The notes: generated by a model from the letters alone, not told the origin. DNA of 16,528 bases from an uncultured Lachnospiraceae bacterium (GCA_910586755.1 CAJUJM010000054.1:1-16528), one strand, 5' to 3'; shown: positions 1 to 8,891, counted from the first letter of the stretch. Numbers and translations: made by a program.

Positions 1-1335
1 GGGATAAAAAATACTTAAAAACCTTCTGCAGATCACCTGGTAGACCTTTTCTCCCAGACCGTTTAAGGTTTTCAGGGCCCCAAAGCCCTGTCCTGTAGGG
101 ATAATGGCATAGTGGTCGGTGATCTGCTTATCATTGGTATAGCGGGTCTTTCCTATGGTTTTATAGGCGCTTCCGGCCAGAATTTCTTCGGCAAAGGCCG
201 CCATAGGGCCGTAAGACTTTAAGCCCCCCAGATTTCTTCCGATCTCCTTTGCCACTGCGCTGGAAAGGACTCTGGCATCGGTTCTGGGATAGGTCACCAG
301 CTTTTTTTCATATAGTTCCTGAACCAGTTTTAAGGTCTCGTCAGGGCTGATTTTAAACATTTTCGAGCAGTCATTCTGAAGCTCTGCCAGGTTATAGAGA
401 AGAGGCGGATTTTTGGTCTCTTTTTTCCTCTCCATGGCAGAAACCGCTGCTTCCATAGGAGGCGGCCCTGTTAAAAAAGCAATTAATGCTTCTGCGTCCT
501 TTTTTTCCTTAAAGCCGTTTTCCTTATAGAGAGCCGGAGTCTGGAAATATTTGGAGCCTTTCACAGCCTTCCACTCCCCCTCAAAGCTTAAGCTTTTCCT
601 GTCATCCTGGCTCTGTCCGGAAGAAGCCGGCAGAAAGGTTCCTACAACCCTAAAAAACGGGGTCTTTACAAAGTCCCGGATCTCCCGCTCTCTTCTCACA
701 ACCATGCCCAAAACGCAGGTCATGACCCGTCCTACTGATACTACAGTATATTTGGATTTTAAAAAGGCCGACAAGGTCTGACCGTATTTTAAGGTCAGCA
801 CTCTGGAAAAATTGATCCCCATCAGGTAGTCTTCCTTGGCCCGAAGGTAGGCAGAAGCAGACAGGTTATCGTATTCCGACAGATCTTTTGCTTCCCGGAT
901 TCCCCTTAGAATTTCCTCCTCTGTCTGTGAGTCGATCCACACCCGTTTCCTCTGTTTACCCGTTACCCCCGCCATCTGCTCTACCAGGCGGTAGATGTAT
1001 TCTCCCTCCCTCCCGGAGTCCGTACATACATATATCACGTCCACATCCTGGCGGTTTAACAGACGGCTGACAATCTCAAACTGTTTGGAGACCCCGTCAA
1101 TAATTTCATATTTAAACTCTTTCGGGAGAAAGGGCAGGGTCTCCAGGCTCCACCGTTTATATTTCATGTCATAGGCCTCCGGATAACTCATGGTTACCAG
1201 ATGACCCACGCACCAGGTTACAATTACCTTTTCCGATTCAATATAACCGTCGCCCCGCCGGCCGCCGGCCTTTAGCGCCCCTGCAAATTCCTGGGCAACA
1301 CTGGGTTTTTCCGCTATAAAGAGGGATTTTCCCAT
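1..1335 (-). CDS. topB: DNA topoisomerase III (type IA), N-terminal 445 residues, cut by the window edge
   Basis: Type IA topoisomerase: cuts and passes single DNA strands, relaxing negative supercoils and resolving joined replication or recombination intermediates. The protein begins MGKSLFIAEKPSVAQ, a typical Toprim start with the conserved Glu at residue 9. The second Toprim motif reads TDSGREGEYIYR (D106 to E112). The active-site motif VTYPRTDARV puts the catalytic tyrosine at Y349, and DHYAIIPT follows downstream, as expected for the family. The frame is open to base 1, so the rest of the protein and its stop lie outside. The ATG at 1335 has a GGGAGG ribosome site and lies inside the last codons of the permease gene (22-bp overlap, other frame), suggesting translational coupling. 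Oddity: the usual D-x-D-x-E metal motif appears here as D-S-G-R-E. Family assignment is firm; the paralogue (chromosomal TopB or mobile-element type) is not settled. Confidence 0.92.
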   Translation of the reverse strand, partial: MGKSLFIAEKPSVAQEFAGALKAGGRRGDGYIESEKVIVTWCVGHLVTMSYPEAYDMKYKRWSLETLPFLPKEFKYEIIDGVSKQFEIVSRLLNRQDVDVIYVCTDSGREGEYIYRLVEQMAGVTGKQRKRVWIDSQTEEEILRGIREAKDLSEYDNLSASAYLRAKEDYLMGINFSRVLTLKYGQTLSAFLKSKYTVVSVGRVMTCVLGMVVRREREIRDFVKTPFFRVVGTFLPASSGQSQDDRKSLSFEGEWKAVKGSKYFQTPALYKENGFKEKKDAEALIAFLTGPPPMEAAVSAMERKKETKNPPLLYNLAELQNDCSKMFKISPDETLKLVQELYEKKLVTYPRTDARVLSSAVAKEIGRNLGGLKSYGPMAAFAEEILAGSAYKTIGKTRYTNDKQITDHYAIIPTGQGFGALKTLNGLGEKVYQVICRRFLSIFYP

Positions 1336-2231
1336 TTCATTCCTCCCTGCTGTTTCTTTTTCGGATTATATTCCGAGATAATCACGGCTCCAAACATCAT
1401 GGCGCATCCCAGCAAAAGCTTAGCTGTAAGGGGATCTCCCAGAAGGATCACAGAAAATGTCAGGCCAAATACGGATTCAAAGGACAATAGAATGGATGAG
1501 GTGTTTGGCGACAAATACTTCTGCCCTACATTCTGCAGCAGAAATCCGATCATAGTGCTAAAAATCCCCAAATACAAAAGGCCCAGGATCAGGCTGGTAT
1601 TCAGGATCCCCATATCCATTTTCCCGTCCAGCGCCGGAGCCAGAATCCACCCTAAAACCGCAGAAGTTATCATCTGCATGGTGGTAAGCCGTACCGGGCT
1701 GTGTTCTTCTGTGTACCGGTCAATAAATACAATATGTACGGCAAAGAAAATCCCGCAGATCAACGTAAGAAAGTCTCCCAGATTAATACCCATATCTCCT
1801 TCCAGAGACAAAAGGGCCAGTCCAATTACCGCCAGCACTGCTGCCACAAGATTTCTCCCTGACGGTCTCTTCCGGTTAAAAGCCCAGTGGAGAAAGGGGA
1901 CAATGATCACATACAAGGTGGTAATAAAGGCATTTTTGCTGGCTGTGGTATATTTCAGTCCATAGGTCTGGAATACGTAGCTGGTAAACAAAAAGATTCC
2001 CAAAATCGCGCCGTATTGGATGTCCTTTCTGCTCATTCCCTTGTTCTGGGGCCAGAAAACCGCCAGCATGCAGACGGCGGCAACCGTAAAGCGCAGGGCT
2101 AACAAGTAGCAGGGGGGAATCAGATCTACAGAATTTTTCATTACAACAAATGAACTCCCCCAGATAATGGTGGTGAGAATCAAGCCTGCTCCGGCCAGTA
2201 TTTTTCTTGTATTTCCCTTGTTGATACTCAT
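1314..2231 (-). CDS. EamA/DMT-superfamily permease (10 predicted membrane helices)
   Basis: Integral membrane transporter of the drug/metabolite transporter superfamily, 305 residues, the usual size for two tandem EamA domains of about five helices each (roughly residues 10-145 and 155-290). Family hallmarks are the first-helix WGSSFVVMK segment, LALRFTVAAV in helix 2 and a second half rich in hydrophobic helices (LILGLLYLGIFSTMIGFLL). The tail KKKQQGGMKWENPSL is charged, as expected for a cytoplasmic C-terminus. The frame can be extended to a TTG at 2243, but the GGAGG motif sits 5 nt before the ATG at 2231 and only 2 nt before the ATG at 2234, so 2231 is chosen. The substrate cannot be read from sequence; amino acids, metabolites or drugs are all known for the family. 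It follows galM after a hairpin and overlaps topB. Confidence 0.88.
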   Translation of the reverse strand: MSINKGNTRKILAGAGLILTTIIWGSSFVVMKNSVDLIPPCYLLALRFTVAAVCMLAVFWPQNKGMSRKDIQYGAILGIFLFTSYVFQTYGLKYTTASKNAFITTLYVIIVPFLHWAFNRKRPSGRNLVAAVLAVIGLALLSLEGDMGINLGDFLTLICGIFFAVHIVFIDRYTEEHSPVRLTTMQMITSAVLGWILAPALDGKMDMGILNTSLILGLLYLGIFSTMIGFLLQNVGQKYLSPNTSSILLSFESVFGLTFSVILLGDPLTAKLLLGCAMMFGAVIISEYNPKKKQQGGMKWENPSL

Positions 2232-2257
2232 CATGTCCTCCAAATTTTCGTAAGTCA

Positions 2258-2287
2258 GATACCCCGCAGCTTTTGCTGCGGGGTATC
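2258..2287. terminator. Perfect 13-bp hairpin between galM and the permease gene, no T-tract
   Basis: GATACCCCGCAGC and its exact complement GCTGCGGGGTATC are separated by a TTTT loop (2271-2274). The stem is GC-rich and very stable. Neither strand has a run of T after the stem, so it is not a standard intrinsic terminator. It may reduce read-through from galM, or protect or process the mRNA between the two genes. Confidence 0.5.
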
Positions 2288-2298
2288 GATATCCGTAA

Positions 2299-3360
2299 TT
2301 ATTCCGTCAGGAATTTATAAACCGTGGTGGTATCGTACTCTTTCCCTGCCTTTAAAACAGGAGAAGGGAACTGAGGCTTATTCACTGCATCCGGGAAATA
2401 CTGGGTCTCAAAGCAGTAGGCCTGACGGGGGCCGTAAACGGCTCCGCCTTTTCCTGGCACATCTCCCTTTAAGCCGTTGGCAGTATAAAACTGCATCCCC
2501 GGAAGGTCGGTGTAAACCTCCATAACGCGGCCGGATTTATGATCCACAGCCTTGGCGCAGAGAGAAAGCTCCCCTGCCGGATGATTTAATACCCAGTTGT
2601 GGTCAAACCCCTTTCCCTGCACCACTGCCGGGAAATCGGAATCAATATCCTGTCCAATAGGCTTTAGCGAGGTAAAGTCCATGGCAGTGCCGGCCACCGG
2701 ATCTAACACTCCTGTGGGAATAGAACCTGCATCTGCGGGAGTATAGTAATCTGCATCAATCCACACTTCCTGATCCAGGATATCCTTGCAGTCATGCCCG
2801 GCCAGATTAAAGTAGCTGTGATTGGTAAAGTTGGCTATGGTATCTGCATCTGCGGTCATACGGTAACGGATCATCAGGCTGTCATCCTCCGTTAAGGTGT
2901 AGGTGATAGCAATATCCGCATTGCCCGGATACCCCTGATCTCCGTCAGGGCTGAATAAGGAGAAGGTAACCCGGCTTCCCAGGGCGGTCTCCTCCTCCAC
3001 TGCGTCCCAGATCCGGTTGTGGTATAAATCCGGCGCGCTGTGAAGGTTATTGACCCCAGAGCTGTTTTTAAACAATTCATAGGTTTTGCCGTTTAAGGTA
3101 AACCTGGCTCCGCCGATACGGTTGGCATTGCGGCCGATAGGCGCGCCTAAGTGAGGCGGATTCTTTAAGTTGTTTTCCAGGGTGTCATACCCCAGCACCA
3201 CATCTCCAAAATTCCCCTCCTTATCCTTTACCAGCATGGTAATCCACAAAGCTCCCAGCGTAAGAAAGCTTGCGGATGTGCCGTTTCCGTTGGTTAAGGT
3301 GTAGCAGTCCACTGGCTGCCCGTCCGGCATAGTTCCATAGAATTTCTTTGTCACTGCCAT
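2299..3360 (-). CDS. galM: Aldose 1-epimerase (mutarotase)
   Basis: Interconverts alpha and beta anomers of glucose, galactose and similar aldoses in the cytoplasm, feeding the Leloir pathway and hexokinases. The 353 residues match the usual length. Expected active-site residues are present: R81 in GRNANRIGGARF, H107 in NNLHSAP, H181 in FTNHSYFNLAG (catalytic acid), D253 in KGFDHNW and E318 in CFETQYFPD (catalytic base). PGMQFYTAN and the C-terminal FPSPVLKAGKEY block are also typical. The ATG at 3360 is preceded by AGGGGG. It lies 47 bp after asd with no visible terminator, so co-transcription is likely. No galK or galT lies nearby, so it probably serves general sugar metabolism. The exact sugar preference is not visible. 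Confidence 0.95.
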   Translation of the reverse strand: MAVTKKFYGTMPDGQPVDCYTLTNGNGTSASFLTLGALWITMLVKDKEGNFGDVVLGYDTLENNLKNPPHLGAPIGRNANRIGGARFTLNGKTYELFKNSSGVNNLHSAPDLYHNRIWDAVEEETALGSRVTFSLFSPDGDQGYPGNADIAITYTLTEDDSLMIRYRMTADADTIANFTNHSYFNLAGHDCKDILDQEVWIDADYYTPADAGSIPTGVLDPVAGTAMDFTSLKPIGQDIDSDFPAVVQGKGFDHNWVLNHPAGELSLCAKAVDHKSGRVMEVYTDLPGMQFYTANGLKGDVPGKGGAVYGPRQAYCFETQYFPDAVNKPQFPSPVLKAGKEYDTTTVYKFLTE

Positions 3361-3407
3361 TTGTAATACCCCCTTGCTTTTATGTACTTCATTGGTAACA
3401 GTTACAT

Positions 3408-4493
3408 CTATTTTGCTTCAATGTACCCCTTTGCAGTTAACAGCTCCGCACAGAGAACCGCTCCCCCTGCAGCGCCTCTTACGGTATTGTGGGACAGTCC
3501 TACAAACTTGTAATCGTAAACAGTGTCCTCTCTCAGACGTCCTACAGAAACGCCCATTCCGTTTTCATAGTCCACATCCTCTGTAACCTGAGGGCGGTTG
3601 TCCTCTTCCAGATACTGCATGAACTGCTTCGGCGCGCTGGGAAGGTTAAGCTCCTGAGGGATTCCCCGAAAGCTTCTGATCTTCTCAATAAGCTGTTCCT
3701 TAGAAGGTTTCTTTCTGAATTTTACAAATACAGCGGCAGTATGGCCGTTTAACACTGGAACCCGGATACACTGGCAGGTAATCACCGGTTCCTGGGCCTT
3801 TACAATAACGCCGTCCTCAATCTTACCCCAGATCCGCAGGGGTTCCTGCTCGCTCTTTTCTTCCTCACCGCCGATATAGGGGATAATGTTTCCTACCATC
3901 TCCGGCCAGTCCTTAAAGGTCTTTCCTGCGCCGGAAATAGCCTGATAGGTGGTGGCCACTACCTCATAAGGCTCAAACTCCTTCCATGCAGTAAGCACAG
4001 GAGCATAGCTCTGAATGGAACAATTGGGTTTTACTGCGATAAATCCCCGCCTGGTTCCCAGTCTCTTCTTCTGGAATTCAATCACATCAAAGTGTTCCGG
4101 ATTCAGCTCCGGCACTACCATGGGAACATCCGGAGTCCATCTGTGGGCGCTGTTATTGGATACAACCGGAACTTCTGCCCTGGCATACTCTTCCTCAATG
4201 GCTTTGATCTCGTCCTTGGACATGTTTACAGCGCTAAAAACAAAATCAACGCCTGCCGCCACCTCTTCTACCTGGGCAACGTTCTTTACTACCAGTTTCT
4301 TTACTGCCTCCGGCATAGGAGTATCCATCTTCCAGTTCTCTCCCACTGCCTCTTCGTAAGTCTTTCCTGCAGAACGGGCACTGGCAGCCACAGTAACAAC
4401 CTCATACCAGGGATGATTCTCTAATAAGGAAATAAATCTCTGGCCTACCATACCAGTGGCGCCTAATATACCGACTTTTAACTTCTTTTCCAT
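3408..4493 (-). CDS. asd: Aspartate-semialdehyde dehydrogenase
   Basis: NADP-dependent reductive dephosphorylation of beta-aspartyl phosphate to aspartate semialdehyde, the branch point to lysine, diaminopimelate (cell wall), threonine and methionine. The Rossmann motif GATGMVGQRF starts at residue 11. The catalytic cysteine is C158 in VKPNCSIQ; the substrate-binding arginine and catalytic histidine fit R244 and H251 in IRVPVLNGH. SHNTVRGAAGG near the C-terminus contacts the cofactor in this family. Length (361) and the GQRFISLLENHPW start resemble the archaeal/fungal-like branch rather than the E. coli form. The ATG at 4493 has a GAGGAG site about 8 nt upstream. It heads the run asd-galM-permease-topB, whose members share no obvious pathway. 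Confidence 0.96.
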   Translation of the reverse strand: MEKKLKVGILGATGMVGQRFISLLENHPWYEVVTVAASARSAGKTYEEAVGENWKMDTPMPEAVKKLVVKNVAQVEEVAAGVDFVFSAVNMSKDEIKAIEEEYARAEVPVVSNNSAHRWTPDVPMVVPELNPEHFDVIEFQKKRLGTRRGFIAVKPNCSIQSYAPVLTAWKEFEPYEVVATTYQAISGAGKTFKDWPEMVGNIIPYIGGEEEKSEQEPLRIWGKIEDGVIVKAQEPVITCQCIRVPVLNGHTAAVFVKFRKKPSKEQLIEKIRSFRGIPQELNLPSAPKQFMQYLEEDNRPQVTEDVDYENGMGVSVGRLREDTVYDYKFVGLSHNTVRGAAGGAVLCAELLTAKGYIEAK

Positions 4494-4535
4494 AACTTAT
4501 CTCTCCTCATGTATTGGTTTCCTTACATGGATTTT

Positions 4536-4564
4536 ATCCTATACCAAACTTCAGAAAAATGCAA
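4536..4564 (-). promoter_or_regulatory. Weak candidate promoter for asd
   Basis: In the 169-bp gap between parC and asd, the minus strand reads TTGCAT, a 17-bp spacer, then TAGGAT. Spacing is ideal but each box matches consensus only partly. No clear terminator for parC is seen in the gap, so read-through from parE-parC is also possible. Confidence 0.3.
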
Positions 4565-4662
4565 GAAATATTTTTCTCCTGACTGTTCAAATTCCCCGTT
4601 CTATGGACATCCGATACTTCTTGCCTCTTACTCCTCAGGCCGGATATCACCTCATTCAAATT

Positions 4663-6897
4663 TTATAGCCGCACCTTGCTTCCTTTTCCATCCCTCTTGG
4701 CCACTTTCAGGCGGTTTAAGTGAACTTCCTTTTCCTTATAGAGAACCACCGGATTCTCCCCAATCAGGTAAAGCTGCTCTAATTCCTCTCCGGCCGCCAG
4801 TTTCATTCCTCTCACGCCTTTGGAGTTTTTCTTCATAACCGAAATCTCTTCCAGTAAAAATCTTAAGAAAATGCCGTTGCTGGTTTGAAGAACCACGTCT
4901 GTCTGGCCCTCTGCGGGAATCACTGTCGCGATCTTGTCCTCATCCTGAAGCTTTGTGGAGGCCACCAGCCGGTTATTGGTCTCAAATTCTTCGGCGGGCA
5001 CCTGCTTTACCATGCCCATGCGGGTGGCGAAAATCAACATTTTCCCCTTCATGGCGGCGGTGCAGGTTAAGTAAACCACTACCTCCTTTGCACCGTCAAA
5101 TTTACAGAGATTGTCTATCGGGGTTCCCTTATCCTTCAGTTTTCCTGCCGGGATATCCGAAACCTTAATCTGGTGCAGGTTTCCGGTGTCGGTAAAGATA
5201 CAAATCTTATCATCTGTCTGGCAGGGAGTTCTATAAGTGTTTTCCAAATCCACAGTCTCCCGGTTTTTCTCATAAACCGGCTTATCCAAAAGCTTACAAT
5301 AGCCGAACCTGTCCATGACAAAGACTACTTCTCTTACCTGAACCGGCTCCTCCACATAGACGGCCTCTTTGCCATCCTCAATAAGGGTGCGGCGGGGAAG
5401 AGAAAACTCCTCTTTAATGCGATCCAGATCCCCTTTAATAACCTGAGCCATTTTCTCCCTGCTATTTAAAATGGAAGTATATTCTTTGATTTTCCGCAAA
5501 GTCTCCCGGTGCTCCTTTTCCAGGGCCAGAATCTCCAGGCCAATTAGCTTGTAAAGCCGCATCTCCAAAATGGCGGAAGCCTGACGCTCTGTAAATCGAA
5601 GCTTTTTCGCATCCTCCTCAAAGCCCGGGGTTTTAAACGTAATCTTAGAAATGTCCCCTTCCATCAAACATGCCTTGGCGTCTTTTAAATTCTTGGAACC
5701 CCGCAGTATGGCGATAATCAGGTCTATTACATCACACGCCTTGATTAATCCTTCCTGAACCTCTTTTTTATCTAATTCTTTCTGAAGAAGAACATTATAT
5801 TTCTTATTGGCAGTCTGGTATTGGAAATCCAAAAAATTCTTTAAAATCCCTCTCAGGCTTAAGGTCTCAGGCCTTCCCCCGGCAATTGCCAGCATATTGA
5901 CGCCAAAGGTATCCTCCAGTTTGGTCTTTTTATAGAGGATATTCCGGATTTTTTCAATATCCGCGTCCTTTTTCAGCTCTAATACAATTCGGATTCCTTC
6001 CTTATTAGATTGGTTGGAAATATCCACCACGTCCGGCAGCTTTTTGCTCTCCACCAGCTCTGCAATATCTGTAAGGAATTTGTTGATTCCGGCGCCAATC
6101 ATGGTGTAAGGGATCTGGGTAATCACCAGCTTGTCTTTGTCGGCCCGCCGCTTGCCAAGCTCCACCTCCAGCTTTCCCCGAAGCTTGATTTTTCCCGCCC
6201 CGGTTTCATAGATGGCGGGAAGATCCTTTTTATTGGCGATAATTCCCCCTGTGGGAAAATCCGGACCGGGCATCAGCTCCATCATTTTCTCTGTGGAAAT
6301 CTCCGGATCGTCAATATAAGCTTTTACCAGATCCACCACTTCCCCCAGGTTATGGGGCGGGATGCTGGTGCTCATGCCTACGGCAATTCCTTCTGAGCCG
6401 TTAATCAGCAGATTGGGCACCCGAACCGGCAGCACTTCCGGCTCTTTTTCCGTCTCGTCATAATTTGGGACAAATTCTACGGTTTTATCCAGATCTTTTA
6501 AATATACTTCCTCGGCAAATTTTTTCAGGCGGGCCTCGGTATAACGCATGGCCGCCGCCCCGTCTCCCTCAATAGATCCAAAATTGCCGTGGCCGTCTAC
6601 CAATGGCATCCCCTTTTTAAATTCCTGGGACAAAACGACCAGGGTTTCATAGATAGAACTGTCGCCGTGAGGATGGTATTTACCCATGGTATCGCCTACA
6701 ATACGGGCTGACTTTCTGTGGGGCTTATCGTGGTTTAAGCGAAGCTCGCTCATGTCATAGAGAACCCGGCGCTGAACCGGCTTTAAGCCGTCTCTGGCAT
6801 CCGGAATGGCCCTGGCCGTAATGACGCTCATGGAATAATTCATGTAGCTTCTCTGCATTTCCTCTGAATATTCGGTTTTTATAATTTTCTCAGCCAT
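4663..6897 (-). CDS. parC: Type IIA topoisomerase subunit A, topoisomerase IV-like
   Basis: DNA-cutting subunit of a gyrase/topoisomerase IV enzyme; with the adjacent ParE-like subunit it would decatenate and relax DNA. 744 residues. The breakage-reunion domain starts at about residue 10 (YMNYSMSVITARAIPDARDGLKPVQRR), with the active-site tyrosine Y119 in AAAMRYTEAR. The quinolone-determining stretch GKYHPHGDSSIYETLV has S80 and E84, the unmutated ParC-type residues. The coiled-coil tower follows (about 360-480), then a beta-pinwheel C-terminal domain (about 510-744). No GyrA-box (QRRGGKG-like) motif is visible in the pinwheel, which favours topoisomerase IV over supercoiling gyrase. The start has AAGGGGG upstream and lies 11 bp after parE. 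Annotation pipelines may call it GyrA-like; the decatenase role is inferred. Confidence 0.85.
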   Translation of the reverse strand: MAEKIIKTEYSEEMQRSYMNYSMSVITARAIPDARDGLKPVQRRVLYDMSELRLNHDKPHRKSARIVGDTMGKYHPHGDSSIYETLVVLSQEFKKGMPLVDGHGNFGSIEGDGAAAMRYTEARLKKFAEEVYLKDLDKTVEFVPNYDETEKEPEVLPVRVPNLLINGSEGIAVGMSTSIPPHNLGEVVDLVKAYIDDPEISTEKMMELMPGPDFPTGGIIANKKDLPAIYETGAGKIKLRGKLEVELGKRRADKDKLVITQIPYTMIGAGINKFLTDIAELVESKKLPDVVDISNQSNKEGIRIVLELKKDADIEKIRNILYKKTKLEDTFGVNMLAIAGGRPETLSLRGILKNFLDFQYQTANKKYNVLLQKELDKKEVQEGLIKACDVIDLIIAILRGSKNLKDAKACLMEGDISKITFKTPGFEEDAKKLRFTERQASAILEMRLYKLIGLEILALEKEHRETLRKIKEYTSILNSREKMAQVIKGDLDRIKEEFSLPRRTLIEDGKEAVYVEEPVQVREVVFVMDRFGYCKLLDKPVYEKNRETVDLENTYRTPCQTDDKICIFTDTGNLHQIKVSDIPAGKLKDKGTPIDNLCKFDGAKEVVVYLTCTAAMKGKMLIFATRMGMVKQVPAEEFETNNRLVASTKLQDEDKIATVIPAEGQTDVVLQTSNGIFLRFLLEEISVMKKNSKGVRGMKLAAGEELEQLYLIGENPVVLYKEKEVHLNRLKVAKRDGKGSKVRL

Positions 6898-6908
6898 GAT
6901 ACACCCCC

Positions 6909-8828
6909 TTATGCATCAATTTCCGCTTCATCCGCGTGTTCATAGATAAACCGGCGTCTGGGCGGCACATCGCTGCCCATCAGCATTTCCGTAATCTCCG
7001 AAGCCATGCGGGCGTCTTCAATTTCCACCTGCTTTAACACTCTTCTCTCCGGATCCAGGGTGGTCTCCCAAAGCTGATCCGGATCCATCTCTCCAAGGCC
7101 TTTATACCGCTGTAAGGTAAACTCTCCTGTGTGGGTTTTCCGGTAGCGTTCCAAGTCCTTTTCGTCATACAGGTATTGCTCTTCTCCCCGCTTTGGTATC
7201 ACCTTAAATAGAGGCGGCATGGCAATGTAGACATGTCCGTTGTAGATTAATTCCGGCATAAACCGATATAAAAAGGTCAGGAGCAAGGTATCAATATGGC
7301 TTCCGTCCACATCCGCATCCGTCATCAGAATAATTTTGTGGTAGCGCAGCCTGTTTATATCAAAATCATTTCCGTATCCTTCCGAAAAACCGCAGCCAAA
7401 AGAGTTGATCATAGTCTTGATCTCCGCATTGGCCAGAACCTTGTCCATAGAAGCCTTTTCCACATTTAAAATCTTTCCCCGAATGGGAAGAATGGCCTGA
7501 AACTGCCGGTCTCTGGCTGTCTTTGCCGATCCTCCCGCAGAATCTCCCTCTACAATAAAAATCTCACATTTTGCCGGATCTCTGCTTTCACAGTTTGCCA
7601 GCTTTCCGTTGCTGTCAAAGGAAAACTTGGACTTGGTCAGCATGTTGGTCTTGGCTTTTTCCTCTGCCCGGCGGATTTTGGCTGACTTTTCCGCACAGGC
7701 GATAACAGACTTTAAAGTCTCCAGATTCCGGTCAAAATACCGCTCCAGCTCCTCTCCGGCCACAGTAAATACCGCCTTGGTAGCATCTGCGCTGGCAAGC
7801 TTTGTCTTGGTCTGGCCTTCAAAAATCGGATCCGGATGCTTTACCGCAATTACTGCCGTCATACCATTTCTGGTATCTGCTCCCGTAAAGTTGGAATCCT
7901 TTTCCTTTAAAATACCCAGCTCCTTGGCGTAAGTATTAATCAGAGCGGTAAATTTGGTCTTAAATCCCACCAGATGGGTTCCGCCCTCCTGAGTAAAAAT
8001 GTTATTGCAAAAGCCTAAAATATTTTCCTCAAAGGCATCTACAAACTGAATGGCTACTTCCACCTCTACCTGATCCACAGAGCCTTTCAAATAAATGGGA
8101 TCGTGAACCGGTTCTTTCCCCGAATTCAAAGCTTTGACATAGGCGGCAATTCCTTCCGGCTCTGAGTAAGAGATCCGCTCTTCCTCCCCTGGCCGCTTAT
8201 TTTCATAGTTGAGAGTAAGGCCCGGATTCAGATAAGCAGTCTCGTGGAGACGGCTTTTGATCCATTCCGCCTTAAACCGGGTTTTTTCAAAGATTTCCGG
8301 ATCCGGCAGAAAATTAATCTCCGTTCCCGTCTCCCTGGTCTTTCCCAAGGTGGGAAGCAGGCCGTTTACCAATTCTACCACCGGAACGCCTCTCTCATAG
8401 CCGTCATGGTGAATGTAGCCATTCTGATAAATCTTTACATCCATTCTCTCCGAAAGGGCGCTTACCACAGAGGAACCTACGCCATGAAGGCCGCCGCTGG
8501 TTTTATATGCGTTATTGTCAAATTTGCCGCCGGCGTGAAGAGTGGAAAATACCACTCTGGCTGCGGAAATCCCTTTTTTATGTAATCCCACCGGGACACC
8601 CCGGCCGTTATCCTTTACTGTACAGGAGCCATCGGCCTCCAATGTCACCCATACCTGGCTGCATACTCCCGCCAGATGCTCGTCTACCGCATTGTCCACG
8701 ATCTCATAAACCAAGTGATTTAACCCCTTGGTCCCCACGCCGCCAATGTACATACCCGGCCGCTTTCTTACCGCTTCCAGGCCTTCTAAGACGGTGATAC
8801 TGTCCGCATTATACTGTGTACTAGCCAT
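6909..8828 (-). CDS. parE: Type IIA topoisomerase subunit B (ATPase), topoisomerase IV-like
   Basis: ATP-binding partner of the downstream subunit A. 639 residues. The GHKL ATPase domain contains E42/N46 in YEIVDNAVDE, D73 in KDNGRGVP and the glycine-rich lid SGGLHGVGSS (111-120). The transducer domain carries the QTK loop (Q339-K341) that senses ATP. The Toprim domain contains EGDSAG (E427) and DADVDGSH (D504, D506, D508) for metal binding, then the YKGLGEM and RRFIYEHA ends typical of GyrB/ParE. No insertion is seen. The length fits both a short GyrB and ParE; pairing with a GyrA-box-less subunit A supports ParE. The ATG at 8828 has GGAGGAG upstream and a clear promoter about 35 bp away, so parE-parC form an operon. 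Confidence 0.88.
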   Translation of the reverse strand: MASTQYNADSITVLEGLEAVRKRPGMYIGGVGTKGLNHLVYEIVDNAVDEHLAGVCSQVWVTLEADGSCTVKDNGRGVPVGLHKKGISAARVVFSTLHAGGKFDNNAYKTSGGLHGVGSSVVSALSERMDVKIYQNGYIHHDGYERGVPVVELVNGLLPTLGKTRETGTEINFLPDPEIFEKTRFKAEWIKSRLHETAYLNPGLTLNYENKRPGEEERISYSEPEGIAAYVKALNSGKEPVHDPIYLKGSVDQVEVEVAIQFVDAFEENILGFCNNIFTQEGGTHLVGFKTKFTALINTYAKELGILKEKDSNFTGADTRNGMTAVIAVKHPDPIFEGQTKTKLASADATKAVFTVAGEELERYFDRNLETLKSVIACAEKSAKIRRAEEKAKTNMLTKSKFSFDSNGKLANCESRDPAKCEIFIVEGDSAGGSAKTARDRQFQAILPIRGKILNVEKASMDKVLANAEIKTMINSFGCGFSEGYGNDFDINRLRYHKIILMTDADVDGSHIDTLLLTFLYRFMPELIYNGHVYIAMPPLFKVIPKRGEEQYLYDEKDLERYRKTHTGEFTLQRYKGLGEMDPDQLWETTLDPERRVLKQVEIEDARMASEITEMLMGSDVPPRRRFIYEHADEAEIDA

Positions 8829-8861
8829 GTTACTCCTCCATATCTTGTGAAATCCTTACCC

Positions 8862-8891
8862 ATTATACACACAAAGGGCGGGATTTGGCAA
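8862..8891 (-). promoter_or_regulatory. Promoter of parE-parC
   Basis: Minus-strand TTGCCA, an 18-bp spacer, then a perfect TATAAT. It lies 33-63 bp before the parE start codon, giving a short leader of about 27 nt. Convincing sigma-A-type match. Confidence 0.75.

Noticed and set aside
1399..1965. 188-residue open frame on the plus strand
   Set aside because: It is antisense to the permease gene, has no ribosome site and shows low-complexity basic composition with no recognisable motif.
4015..4424. Overlapping plus-strand frames of 110-114 residues inside asd
   Set aside because: They are antisense shadows of a well-supported enzyme gene and lack ribosome sites.
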